Assembly (NCBI RefSeq): GCF_018304765.1
Contig: NZ_CP072642.1
Coordinates: 2,013,819-2,077,818, forward strand
Direction: 5' to 3'
Length of the DNA stretch: 64,000 nt
Source: Chloracidobacterium sp. N
GTDB taxonomy: Bacteria > Acidobacteriota > Blastocatellia > Chloracidobacteriales > Chloracidobacteriaceae
The translations under genes were made by a program, and so were the position numbers. Shown here piece by piece: positions 56,245 through 63,611 of the stretch (position 1 is the first letter of the stretch; every line of letters begins with the position of its first letter). The notes under the pieces are model-generated. The model was given only the letters and a program-made list of their open reading frames with translations. It was not told the DNA's origin and did not search any database.

Positions 56245-57929
56245 CGTTTCTCCGTTTCCACGGCGGCCGTTTTCGTGGGTGTGGCGGCTGCACCGGTGTA
56301 TTCAGCCATGGCCTTGCCCAGGTCGTCGCCGGCGGCCACTCCGGCCGTACGGGCGGTGTTGAGATGGTTGGCCACGAAACTGAACACGAGCACCCGCCCG
56401 TTGGCGGCCGTGACGTAACCGGCCAGCGCGCTCACATCATCGAGCGTGCCGGTCTTGGCGCGCAGATTGTCGGCGGCGCGCGTCCCCTTCATGCGGCTGC
56501 GCAGCGTGCCGTCCACACCGGCAACGGGCAGCGAATCGTAAAACACATCCCAGGTTGGATGTTTGCGCATGAAGCGGAGCAGGGCCGTCAGTGCACCCGG
56601 CGTCAGGTTGTCGAGCCGCGACAGCCCCGAACCGTCGCGGATTTTCAGTTCGGCCACCGCAACCCCGGCGCGGGCGAGAAATTCCGCCACGACTTCACAG
56701 CCGGCCACATCGGCATCCTTGTCCGGCGTGCCGCGTGTCTTTCCCAGATGGCGCAACAGGAGTTCAGCGTAGAGGTTGGAGCTGATTTTGTTGGTCGTCC
56801 GCACCCAGAGCGCCAGCGGCGGCGACTCGATGAAAGCCACTTCCCGGAGCGTCTCCAGCGCCAGCGGCTGCCGCTGCCGCAGGTTGGCGTCAGCGCGCCG
56901 GATGCCACCCCGCACGACGATTCCCCGGCGCACGAGCAGGTCCCGGAACAGGTGTGCGGCAAAGCGGGCCGGGTCGTGAACGGCCACGCCGAGTTCGCGT
57001 CCCCCGTTGGGCGGCAGTGCGCCGTACAGTTCGATGACGTTGTCGGCCAGACCGCGGTGCAGCCCAAAGGTGTCGGTTTCCTTGCCGGCGGCCGTCACGG
57101 CTTCGTTGCGCAGGGTGATGTAATCCGTCGCCGGCGTACAGGTGACGGCCACCTTTTCTCCGGGGCGCGTCGGTGCCACCGTCAGCGTCACGTGGTTGTC
57201 GGCAACGGACAGCGCACTGACTTCCGCGCCGTAGTACCACTGCAAGTCATCCCAGCCCCAGCCGTCGCCGAGCGGCGCAGCGCGGAAGTAGCTTTCATCG
57301 CCGACGACATCGCCAGTGATTTCCCGGATGCCGGCCGCCGCCACCCGGTCGGCAAGCTGTTCGAGTGGCGTCAGGCGGGTGTCTTTTTTGTCGGTGTTGT
57401 AGCGGTCGGAAATGGTTGGATCGCCGCGGCCGACGAGTGTCAGATCGCCGGTGACGACGCCGTTGGCATCCGGCGGCGGCATATAGACCGAAGTGCGTAC
57501 GCGGAAGTCCGGCCCCAGCACACCGAGCGCCGCGGCCGTGGTGACGAGCTTCATGTTCGAGGCCGGTAAAAACCGCTTCTCGCCGGCGACATCGGCCAGA
57601 ACTTCGCCCGTTTCAGCATCTTCGATGTGGATGCCGAGGCGTGCCCCCTGCAATGCCGGACGGGCGGCCAACTGCTCCACAAACGCCTGAAGTGCTCCCG
57701 CCGGCAGTGGCTTGCCTGGCGATGTCAACGGGGCCGAAGGTGGCTGCGGGTTGCCTTTCGGTGATGATTTCGGCGCCGCTTTCTGTACCGGGCGGGCGGC
57801 TGGCCGACCGGCCCGCTGCGCCTCGACCACCGGGACGGCCGCCCAGAGCAGTCCGGCCGCGAGCGCCAGCCTGACGGCCGCCTTCAACCACGATGCCGGG
57901 CAGGATGCCGGGTACGGTTGCTGAAGCAT
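56241..57929 (-). CDS. dacB: D-Ala-D-Ala carboxypeptidase / endopeptidase (PBP4, DacB)
   Basis: A 562-residue periplasmic class C penicillin-binding protein. It has a signal (about 15-37), a Pro/Lys/Ala-rich spacer (40-75) and the catalytic Ser124-x-x-Lys127 in Ala-Ser-Asn-Met-Lys. A large inserted domain and the Ser-Ser-Asn motif near 400 follow, then Lys-Thr-Gly near 497. PBP4 trims terminal D-alanine and cuts cross-links in peptidoglycan, releasing peptides that Mpl (same operon) can reuse, so the operon links wall turnover to recycling. Divergent from bchG across 228 bases in which I see no clear promoter. Confidence 0.94.
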   Translation of the reverse strand: MLQQPYPASCPASWLKAAVRLALAAGLLWAAVPVVEAQRAGRPAARPVQKAAPKSSPKGNPQPPSAPLTSPGKPLPAGALQAFVEQLAARPALQGARLGIHIEDAETGEVLADVAGEKRFLPASNMKLVTTAAALGVLGPDFRVRTSVYMPPPDANGVVTGDLTLVGRGDPTISDRYNTDKKDTRLTPLEQLADRVAAAGIREITGDVVGDESYFRAAPLGDGWGWDDLQWYYGAEVSALSVADNHVTLTVAPTRPGEKVAVTCTPATDYITLRNEAVTAAGKETDTFGLHRGLADNVIELYGALPPNGGRELGVAVHDPARFAAHLFRDLLVRRGIVVRGGIRRADANLRQRQPLALETLREVAFIESPPLALWVRTTNKISSNLYAELLLRHLGKTRGTPDKDADVAGCEVVAEFLARAGVAVAELKIRDGSGLSRLDNLTPGALTALLRFMRKHPTWDVFYDSLPVAGVDGTLRSRMKGTRAADNLRAKTGTLDDVSALAGYVTAANGRVLVFSFVANHLNTARTAGVAAGDDLGKAMAEYTGAAATPTKTAAVETEKR

Positions 57930-58157
57930 GTTCAGTCTTCACAAGGTGTTCAAGGTGGCGCCCGGCGGCTTCTTTTGGACAGCCTCTGGCGCCTGAGATG
58001 GCCCACCTTAGCATGGCAGGCGAAAAGCTTTCGACCGGCAAAGTTTCCGTTGCAGTCAGCCCTACCATGAGCGAAGTTGGAAGGGAAACGTCCCGCTGAT
58101 TCCCGACACGATGACCCACTGACCTTCTGTCAGCCCGTCCATCGGCTGCTGATTCCA

Positions 58158-59072
58158 ATGGCCAACCAATACGCACCGCAGGCTTGTTCTGTACCGCTCG
58201 TGACATCGCGGGCCGACTTCTGGCGTGCCGTCCTCGAACTGATGAAACCGCTCACCTGGTTTGCGCCGATGTGGGCGTTCCTGTGCGGAGCCATCAGCAG
58301 CGGGGCCGCGCCGACGGGTGAGTTTCTGTGGAACCTGTTTCTGGGGGCCATTCTGGCCGGGCCGCTGATGTGTTCGATGTCGCAGGTGATGAATGACTAC
58401 TGCGACCGGGAAGTGGACCGCATCAACGAGCCGCAGCGGCCGTTTCCTTCCGGGCGGATTACAGAATCGCAGGGGCTTTGGCTGTGTACGGGGCTGACCC
58501 TGGGCTCTTTCGGGCTGGCCTGGATTGTCGGGGCGTGGCCGGTGCTGCTCATCACCATTGCGGCTTTTGTGATGTCGCTGCTGTACAGCGCGCCGCCGGT
58601 GCGTGGCAAACGCAATGGCTGGTTCGGCAACGGGCTGGTGAGTTTTGCCTACGAAGGTGTGGCGTGGGCGACGGGCTGCCTGGCGGTTTCCGGGGCCTTT
58701 CCGCCAGCGAGCATTGCCGGGGCCGTGCTCTACAGCATCGGGGCCCACGGCATCATGACGCTCAACGACTTCAAAAGCGTGCCGGGCGACACGGCGCTGG
58801 GCATTCGTTCCGTGCCGGTACAGCTCGGCATTCCACGCGCGGCGCGGGTGGCCTGCTACGTCATGAACATTCCGCAACTGCTGTGTGTGGGACTGCTGGC
58901 CTGGTACGGGGAATGGCTGTGGGCGGCCGTCCTGATGGGGCTGCTTGTGGCCCAGATACCCCTTCAGGTCAAGCTCGTCCGGGACCCGGAGGCGCGCGCC
59001 CCCTGGTACAACGCCACCGGGACGACGCTGTATGTGCTGGGCATGATGGCCTATGCCATTGCGATTCGCTGA
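58158..59072 (+). CDS. bchG: (Bacterio)chlorophyll synthase, BchG/BchK/ChlG family
   Basis: A 304-residue UbiA-type membrane prenyltransferase that esterifies (bacterio)chlorophyllide with a polyprenyl alcohol, the last step of the pathway. It has about nine membrane helices. The metal-binding motif Asn79-Asp80-x2-Asp83-x3-Asp87, followed by Arg-Ile-Asn-Glu-Pro-x-Arg-Pro-Phe-Pro-Ser-Gly, and the C-terminal Trp-Tyr-Asn-Ala-Thr-Gly-Thr-Thr-Leu-Tyr-Val-Leu-Gly-Met-Met resemble BchG more than ChlG. Because csmA is two genes away, BchK (the chlorosome pigment bacteriochlorophyll c) cannot be excluded. ATG 58158 gives family length; a TTG at 58077 would add 27 unconserved residues. Confidence 0.9.
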   Translation: MANQYAPQACSVPLVTSRADFWRAVLELMKPLTWFAPMWAFLCGAISSGAAPTGEFLWNLFLGAILAGPLMCSMSQVMNDYCDREVDRINEPQRPFPSGRITESQGLWLCTGLTLGSFGLAWIVGAWPVLLITIAAFVMSLLYSAPPVRGKRNGWFGNGLVSFAYEGVAWATGCLAVSGAFPPASIAGAVLYSIGAHGIMTLNDFKSVPGDTALGIRSVPVQLGIPRAARVACYVMNIPQLLCVGLLAWYGEWLWAAVLMGLLVAQIPLQVKLVRDPEARAPWYNATGTTLYVLGMMAYAIAIR

Positions 59073-59147
59073 GCGGCCCGGTTGCCGCAGATGCCCCCTG
59101 AACACGCGCGCGGGCGCAGACTTGCACGACACGAGAAGACGGAACGT

Positions 59148-60335
59148 ATGAGAATCATCATCTACACCGGCAAGGGCGGAGTTGGAAAAACCAGTGTTGC
59201 GGCGGCAACGGCACTGCTGGCGGCCGAGCGCGGCCTGCGTACGCTGGTGATGAGCACGGACCCGGCCCACAGCCTTTCGGATTCCCTCGACCTTCCGCTT
59301 GGCCCCGAACCGGTACGGATTGCCGACCGGCTCGATGCCCTCGAAACCAACGTCTATCAGGATTTGGAGGAAAACTGGGGCGTGGTGCGCGCCCACTTTG
59401 CCGAAATCCTCGCCAGCCAGGGGGTGGATGGGGTGCTGGCGGATGAATCCGCCATCCTGCCCGGCATGGAAGAACTGTTCAGCCTGACGCGCATTCGGAA
59501 GTACCGGGAAAGCGGTGAGTACGACCTGCTCGTGGTGGATGCCGCGCCCACCGGAGAAACCCTGCGCCTGCTTTCGATGCCGCAAACCTTGAACTGGCTC
59601 ATCCGGCTCGTGCGCGGGCTGGAAGCCTCGCTTGTACGTCCCATTGTGCGCCCCCTGGCGAATGCCACACCCGGACTGCGGAAGTACATGGCGTCAGAGA
59701 AGGTCTTTTCCGAAGTTGATCGCATGTTCCGCAACCTCGAAGTCATGCACGACATTCTGTGTGACGGCACGACAACGACGGTGCGCCTGGTGATGAACGC
59801 CGAAAAAATGGCCATCAAGGAGTCCAAGCGGGCACTGACTTACCTTAATCTCTACGGACTGCTTTCCGATGGCATCGTGGTCAACCGGCTTTTGCCGGTC
59901 CACGAAAACAGTGGTTTTCTGGAAGGATGGAAGGACGTACAGCAGCGTTACCTGGCGGAGATCGAGGACTCATTTCAGCCGTTGCCAATTCTGCGGGCGC
60001 CGATGTACGGTTCGGAAGTCGTCGGTATGGACCGCCTGCGGGTGCTGGCGCACGATCTCTTTGGCGACAGCGACCCGGCCGCGCGGCTCTACGGCGAGCG
60101 TCCCTTTGAAATGTGTAAATCCGAGCATGACTGCCGTATCCGCATCCGGCTGCCGTTTCTGGAGCCAGACCGGCTCGAAACCTGGATTGCGGGCGATGAA
60201 CTCGTCATCCAGATTGGCAACCAGCGGCGGATGGTCGGGCTGCCAACCTCGATGATTGGACTCGAACCCAGTCATGCCGAGTATCAGAACGAATGGTTGA
60301 GTATTTGCTTTGAAACCCCGGTCGGGGTTGGCTGA
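59148..60335 (+). CDS. ArsA/Get3-like ATPase between bchG and csmA
   Basis: A 395-residue cytoplasmic P-loop ATPase. The deviant Walker A is Gly-Lys-Gly-Gly-Val-Gly-Lys-Thr (8-15), switch I is Asp-Pro-Ala-His-Ser (38-42), and Asp-Ala-Ala-Pro-Thr-Gly-Glu-Thr-Leu-Arg near 147 is typical of the family. The C-terminal 75 residues (about 320-393) form an HSP20-like domain seen in photosynthetic ArsA homologues. Get3 delivers tail-anchored membrane proteins; ArsA pumps arsenite with ArsB. Neither ArsB nor the ArsA cysteine ligands are seen, so delivery of a membrane or chlorosome protein is more likely (inference). ATG 59148 is the start. Confidence 0.87.
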   Translation: MRIIIYTGKGGVGKTSVAAATALLAAERGLRTLVMSTDPAHSLSDSLDLPLGPEPVRIADRLDALETNVYQDLEENWGVVRAHFAEILASQGVDGVLADESAILPGMEELFSLTRIRKYRESGEYDLLVVDAAPTGETLRLLSMPQTLNWLIRLVRGLEASLVRPIVRPLANATPGLRKYMASEKVFSEVDRMFRNLEVMHDILCDGTTTTVRLVMNAEKMAIKESKRALTYLNLYGLLSDGIVVNRLLPVHENSGFLEGWKDVQQRYLAEIEDSFQPLPILRAPMYGSEVVGMDRLRVLAHDLFGDSDPAARLYGERPFEMCKSEHDCRIRIRLPFLEPDRLETWIAGDELVIQIGNQRRMVGLPTSMIGLEPSHAEYQNEWLSICFETPVGVG

Positions 60336-60348
60336 AGCCCGACCGGGG
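60316..60348 (+). terminator. Perfect 11-bp inverted repeat across the ATPase stop codon
   Basis: CCCCGGTCGGG (60316-60326) and CCCGACCGGGG (60338-60348) with an 11-base loop. The loop contains the TGA stop at 60333-60335. It is very stable but lacks a T-run, so it may be a 3'-end or processing stem between the ATPase and csmA messages rather than a classical terminator. Confidence 0.5.
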
Positions 60349-60505
60349 CGGCGTCGTCGCCCTGACGTACCCGACAGGCAGCGCGCCCCGCTGGTTGCCC
60401 CGCGTCATCATCCCGGCGCGGGAAATCAGGCGCCTGCCACCACGGCTACGGCGTGTCCGGTTTACGTCCCCAAAGTTCAGCTCACTTCCTTTCCATCCGA
60501 ACTTC

Positions 60506-60510
60506 GGAGG
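60506..60510 (+). promoter_or_regulatory. Strong ribosome binding site of csmA
   Basis: GGAGG lies ten bases before ATG 60521. It decides the csmA start over an in-frame upstream ATG at 60395 and fits high expression of a structural protein. Confidence 0.7.
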
Positions 60511-60520
60511 ACTTGTTGCT

Positions 60521-60748
60521 ATGGGTCAGTTCAAAAAAGTCGTGGACTCCATCGTCGAAATCGGCGAGATCAACCTTGAAGGTCACATCAACCTCGTGGG
60601 CGACATTTACCGCGCCATTGCCTACAACTTCGACCGCATTCAGGGACGTATGTTCGACAACCTGTATGACGGCGGCGGGGCCCGGCGCAGTATGGGTGCG
60701 TCTCCGGCGGGCAAGACCACGGCTTCCCGCTTCACAGCCGAAGGATAA
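60521..60748 (+). CDS. csmA: Chlorosome baseplate protein CsmA
   Basis: A 75-residue protein that matches CsmA, which binds bacteriochlorophyll a and forms the baseplate between chlorosome and membrane. The middle part, Leu-Glu-Gly-His22-Ile-Asn-Leu-Val-Gly-Asp, lines up with the Val-Glu-Gly-His25-Trp-Glu-Thr-Val-Gly of Chlorobium CsmA, whose His25 is the pigment ligand. After Asp-Gly-Gly-Gly-Ala the remaining residues are Ser/Thr/Ala-rich and may be a cleaved tail, as known for Chlorobium. Hairpins before and after the gene suggest its own abundant transcript. The call rests on the motif, size and context. Confidence 0.88.
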   Translation: MGQFKKVVDSIVEIGEINLEGHINLVGDIYRAIAYNFDRIQGRMFDNLYDGGGARRSMGASPAGKTTASRFTAEG

Positions 60749-60756
60749 GTCAGGAT

Positions 60757-60812
60757 GGGAAGTTCGGGTTGAGCGCCGGGAGCCACCCGGTGCGCTGTCT
60801 GAACTTCCCTTT
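60757..60812 (+). terminator. Long hairpin terminator after csmA
   Basis: The outer stem GGGAAGTTC (60757-60765) pairs with GAACTTCCC (60801-60809). The inner stem AGCGC-CGGG (60772-60780) pairs with CCCG...GCGCT (60086-offset block at 60786-60796) with a two-base bulge. TTTCGTT follows directly. It begins eight bases after the csmA stop and is the best intrinsic terminator in the window. Confidence 0.7.
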
Positions 60813-60864
60813 CGTTCACCAAGCTCATTGACGCCCCATCGAGGCGGTTTGAGGAGAAACGACG

Positions 60865-62145
60865 ATGGCCAACGTCGCGCTGGAGCTGCCTGTCCCTTAC
60901 ATTGGCAAAAATGTCGAACGGAAACACATCGAGGAGTTTTTCCGCTATCACCGCGAACCGGATGAAGTGGTCATTGCCCTGTTTGACGGGATCATCTTCG
61001 ATGGTGACGGCAAGCGGGTTGGCGGGCTGACCCTGCACGACTACGTCATTCTGACCGACCGGCACTTCGTTCTCTGGGCGCGTGGCTTGCAGTCGGATGT
61101 GCTCGACCGCCTAGATTACCGTGGCGTGAACCTGAACGCCAAACCGGCTGACACCCTGCATGGCGAGTTGGCGCTGGAGTTTACGCCGCCGGCCGTTCCC
61201 AAGCCACTGACGGCGCGGGTGGACCTGCTGCCCACCATGGACCTGCCGGCGCTGGGAGAACTGTTTCAACTCACCAAAGCGGTAGTGACGCAGAGCGCCG
61301 GACAGCCCGGCGGGAAAGCGCCCACAGAAACATCCAAAGACCAGTCTGCGTCTTCTCAAGGCGACACCCCGGATAGCCTGTCCGGGCAGATTGAGCGCAT
61401 CCGGGCCATTGTCCAGGAATCCCATGCCAAGCGGGGCGCCACATTCAGGGTGCCGCCACCGGCCCCAGTCGCACGGACCGTCCCGCCCGACGAAACTTCT
61501 GCCAAGGCCCCTTCTCTTGATTCCCCCTTCGGCACCGGACGGCCGGTTTCCAGTGCGAGCTATGCCGTCTATCGTGTCGCGCAGGCGGCCAAAGATGCCG
61601 TCGGGACGCTTCCCACCGAAGTCGGCAAAACCATCGGGCTGGATGAAACCCTCTCGAAACTGGTGGACCGCATTCCCAAAGTCGAGGACATCGGTCAGAT
61701 CACGGCGCTCATCGAGGCACTCAACAAGCTGCTTGTCACCGTGAGCGAAAATCCGGCCGCACGGGCGTTCCTGCTTCAGGCCATTGACCGGATGGTGGAA
61801 CAGGGCAGTCCCCTCAAACAGCTTTTGGCCTTCATCCAGAACGCTGGCAAGCCGGCCGCAAAGCCGGCCAGCCAACCTGTCAGCCAGCCTGTGACCACCC
61901 CGGCCGCCGGAGAAGCGGCCGCGGCCACTGTGGCGGCCGCGGCTGGTGGAACCGTTGGAAAAGTCGCCGAAAGCACGACGGGCCCGGTGCCCGGACCGCG
62001 CCGGACAGCCGTCAAGGTCAGCTTCGCCACGGACAAGCCAGCCAAACCGGAAGCGGAAGCCTCCCCGGCTCCACCACTTTCCATTGCCTACAAGCCAAAC
62101 GGGGCAACGGACACCACGCCCGAACTGGCCAACGCCAACTCCTGA
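60865..62145 (+). CDS. PH-like domain protein next to csmA, candidate new chlorosome component
   Basis: A 426-residue soluble protein without signal or membrane helix. Residues about 18-115 resemble a bacterial PH-type fold (Asp-Gly-Lys-Arg-Val-Gly-Gly-Leu-Thr-Leu, then Val-Ile-Leu-Thr-Asp-Arg-His-Phe-Val-Leu-Trp-Ala-Arg-Gly). A Ser/Pro-rich linker, a helical region (about 230-330, Leu-Asp-Glu-Thr-Leu-Ser-Lys-Leu-Val-Asp-Arg-Ile) and a long Ala/Pro/Lys tail (about 330-426) follow. GAGGAG (60851-60856) precedes ATG 60865. Its place right after csmA suggests an envelope or assembly role in chlorosomes (inference). I do not recognise a family with certainty. Confidence 0.72.
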   Translation: MANVALELPVPYIGKNVERKHIEEFFRYHREPDEVVIALFDGIIFDGDGKRVGGLTLHDYVILTDRHFVLWARGLQSDVLDRLDYRGVNLNAKPADTLHGELALEFTPPAVPKPLTARVDLLPTMDLPALGELFQLTKAVVTQSAGQPGGKAPTETSKDQSASSQGDTPDSLSGQIERIRAIVQESHAKRGATFRVPPPAPVARTVPPDETSAKAPSLDSPFGTGRPVSSASYAVYRVAQAAKDAVGTLPTEVGKTIGLDETLSKLVDRIPKVEDIGQITALIEALNKLLVTVSENPAARAFLLQAIDRMVEQGSPLKQLLAFIQNAGKPAAKPASQPVSQPVTTPAAGEAAAATVAAAAGGTVGKVAESTTGPVPGPRRTAVKVSFATDKPAKPEAEASPAPPLSIAYKPNGATDTTPELANANS

Positions 62146-62233
62146 GCGCCAGCCGGCACGCCTCGGACAAGCCCGGCTGAACCCTTGCATCGGTGAATGG
62201 CTCGGCCCTGTTCCCTGCCGGGAGGCGATCAAG

Positions 62234-62256
62234 TGACGGACACCATCCGTCATTTT
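62234..62256 (+). terminator. Intrinsic terminator before ispH
   Basis: Stem TGACGGA (62234-62240), 5-base loop, TCCGTCA (62246-62252), then TTTT (62253-62256). It lies 89 bases after the PH-like gene and ends the chlorosome segment, leaving ispH to a separate promoter in the remaining 114 bases. Confidence 0.65.
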
Positions 62257-62370
62257 GGCTTGGCGGCTGTGGCATGTGGCGATTAGATTTCCTTTTACGT
62301 CGTGACCGCTGGCGCGATCGCGTCGGTCTTGCCCCCAAGCCATCCTGCAAGACGAGGGCACTCGGTCAAC

Positions 62371-63597
62371 ATGGCCAGTCAGGTTGCGCTCACGCTTCCC
62401 GAAAGCGTCCACACGCGGTCACGTTTATTCGTCCAGTCCAGCACCCGTCAAACTGTCGCGCACCACTTCGGCAGCGCGATTGTCGAAGCCGTTCGTCAGC
62501 AGGATTACACCTGCCGGGCCGGCCGCCTCACCCTCCACCTGGCGCGTGAGTTTGGCTTCTGCTACGGCGTGGACGATGCCCTTGAGCTGGCTTACGAGGC
62601 ACGGCGTCGGTTCCACGACCGAAAGATTTATCTGGCCGGGGAAATCATCCACAATCCGATGGTCAACGGGCAGCTTGCCGCCGTCGGAATTCACCCGCTC
62701 GACGGGTTGGCCCACCTCACCCCCCAGGATGTCGTCATCATTCCGGCCTTTGGCTTACCTACCCCGGAGTTGTCCCGGCTGCGCCAGACGGGCTGCACCC
62801 TCATTGACACCACGTGCGGTTCGGTCGTTCACGTGTGGAAACGGGTGGAACGCTACGCGCGCGACGGTTTCACCACCGTCATTCACGGGAAATACGACCA
62901 CGAAGAAACCGCAGCAACCCGCTCGCAGGTACTGGCGGTGCCTGGTGGACGCTATGTTGTCGTCCGTGACCTGTCAGAAGCAGAGCGTCTGGCCGATGTC
63001 ATCAGTGGACTGCAACCGGTGGACATGTTGCACGACTTCTTCGCCCGGTTCGCCTCGCCCGGCTTTGACCCCCGGCGTGACCTGGAAAAGATCGGTCTGG
63101 CCAACCAGACCACCATGCTGGCGAGCGAGTCCCTGGCGATTGCCGAGCGCCTGCGCGCGGCCATGGCCGTACGGTACGGCGAAGATGAAGTGCCGTTCCG
63201 TTTCCGGTCCTTCGACACAATTTGCAGCGCCACGCAGGTTCGGCAGGATGCCGTGGCGCAGTTGCTGGCGCACGGCCCCGACCTGATGCTCGTTGTCGGC
63301 GGCTACAACAGCAGCAACACCGGCCACCTCTGCGAAATGGCTTCGGCGGTCTGCCCGACCTACCACATTACGGGGGCGGACTGTCTGGTGTCGGCCGAAC
63401 GCATCCGCCACAAGCCGGCTTTCCAGACCGGTGAAGTTGAGTCCCGACACTGGCTACCTGCCGGCAAGCTCACCATCGGGTTGACCTCCGGCGCCTCCAC
63501 ACCCGACCGCATCCTTGGGGAAGTGATGGCACGGCTCATTGACGTGGCCGGCGAGTCCCTTCCCCCGGAATGGTCTGTTCGGGCCGGCGGAGCGTAA
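62371..63597 (+). CDS. ispH: 4-Hydroxy-3-methylbut-2-enyl diphosphate reductase
   Basis: IspH makes IPP and DMAPP in the last step of the MEP pathway, using a [4Fe-4S] cluster. Ligand cysteines are Cys64 (Phe-Gly-Phe-Cys-Tyr-Gly-Val), Cys149 (Asp-Thr-Thr-Cys-Gly) and Cys285 (Asp-Thr-Ile-Cys-Ser-Ala-Thr-x2-Arg-Gln). The family Gly-Glu-Ile-Ile-His-Asn-Pro is at about 91-97 and Ala-Asn-Gln-Thr-Thr-Met-Leu near 244. At 408 residues it is longer than the E. coli form (about 316) because of an N-terminal extension and an insert, as in cyanobacteria and plants. ATG 62371 follows a GAGGG site; 62302 is less likely. It supplies pigment tails and carotenoids. Confidence 0.94.
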   Translation: MASQVALTLPESVHTRSRLFVQSSTRQTVAHHFGSAIVEAVRQQDYTCRAGRLTLHLAREFGFCYGVDDALELAYEARRRFHDRKIYLAGEIIHNPMVNGQLAAVGIHPLDGLAHLTPQDVVIIPAFGLPTPELSRLRQTGCTLIDTTCGSVVHVWKRVERYARDGFTTVIHGKYDHEETAATRSQVLAVPGGRYVVVRDLSEAERLADVISGLQPVDMLHDFFARFASPGFDPRRDLEKIGLANQTTMLASESLAIAERLRAAMAVRYGEDEVPFRFRSFDTICSATQVRQDAVAQLLAHGPDLMLVVGGYNSSNTGHLCEMASAVCPTYHITGADCLVSAERIRHKPAFQTGEVESRHWLPAGKLTIGLTSGASTPDRILGEVMARLIDVAGESLPPEWSVRAGGA

Positions 63598-63611
63598 AAA
63601 CCGCTTACGCG

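Noticed and set aside
58062-59585. A 507-codon frame antisense to bchG
   Set aside because: Low-complexity His/Arg/Gln/Pro-rich translation and no start signal, opposite a gene with clear UbiA motifs.
62305-62325. GCGATCGC, the HIP1 octamer frequent in cyanobacteria
   Set aside because: I noted it only here; one copy in 64 kb carries no signal.
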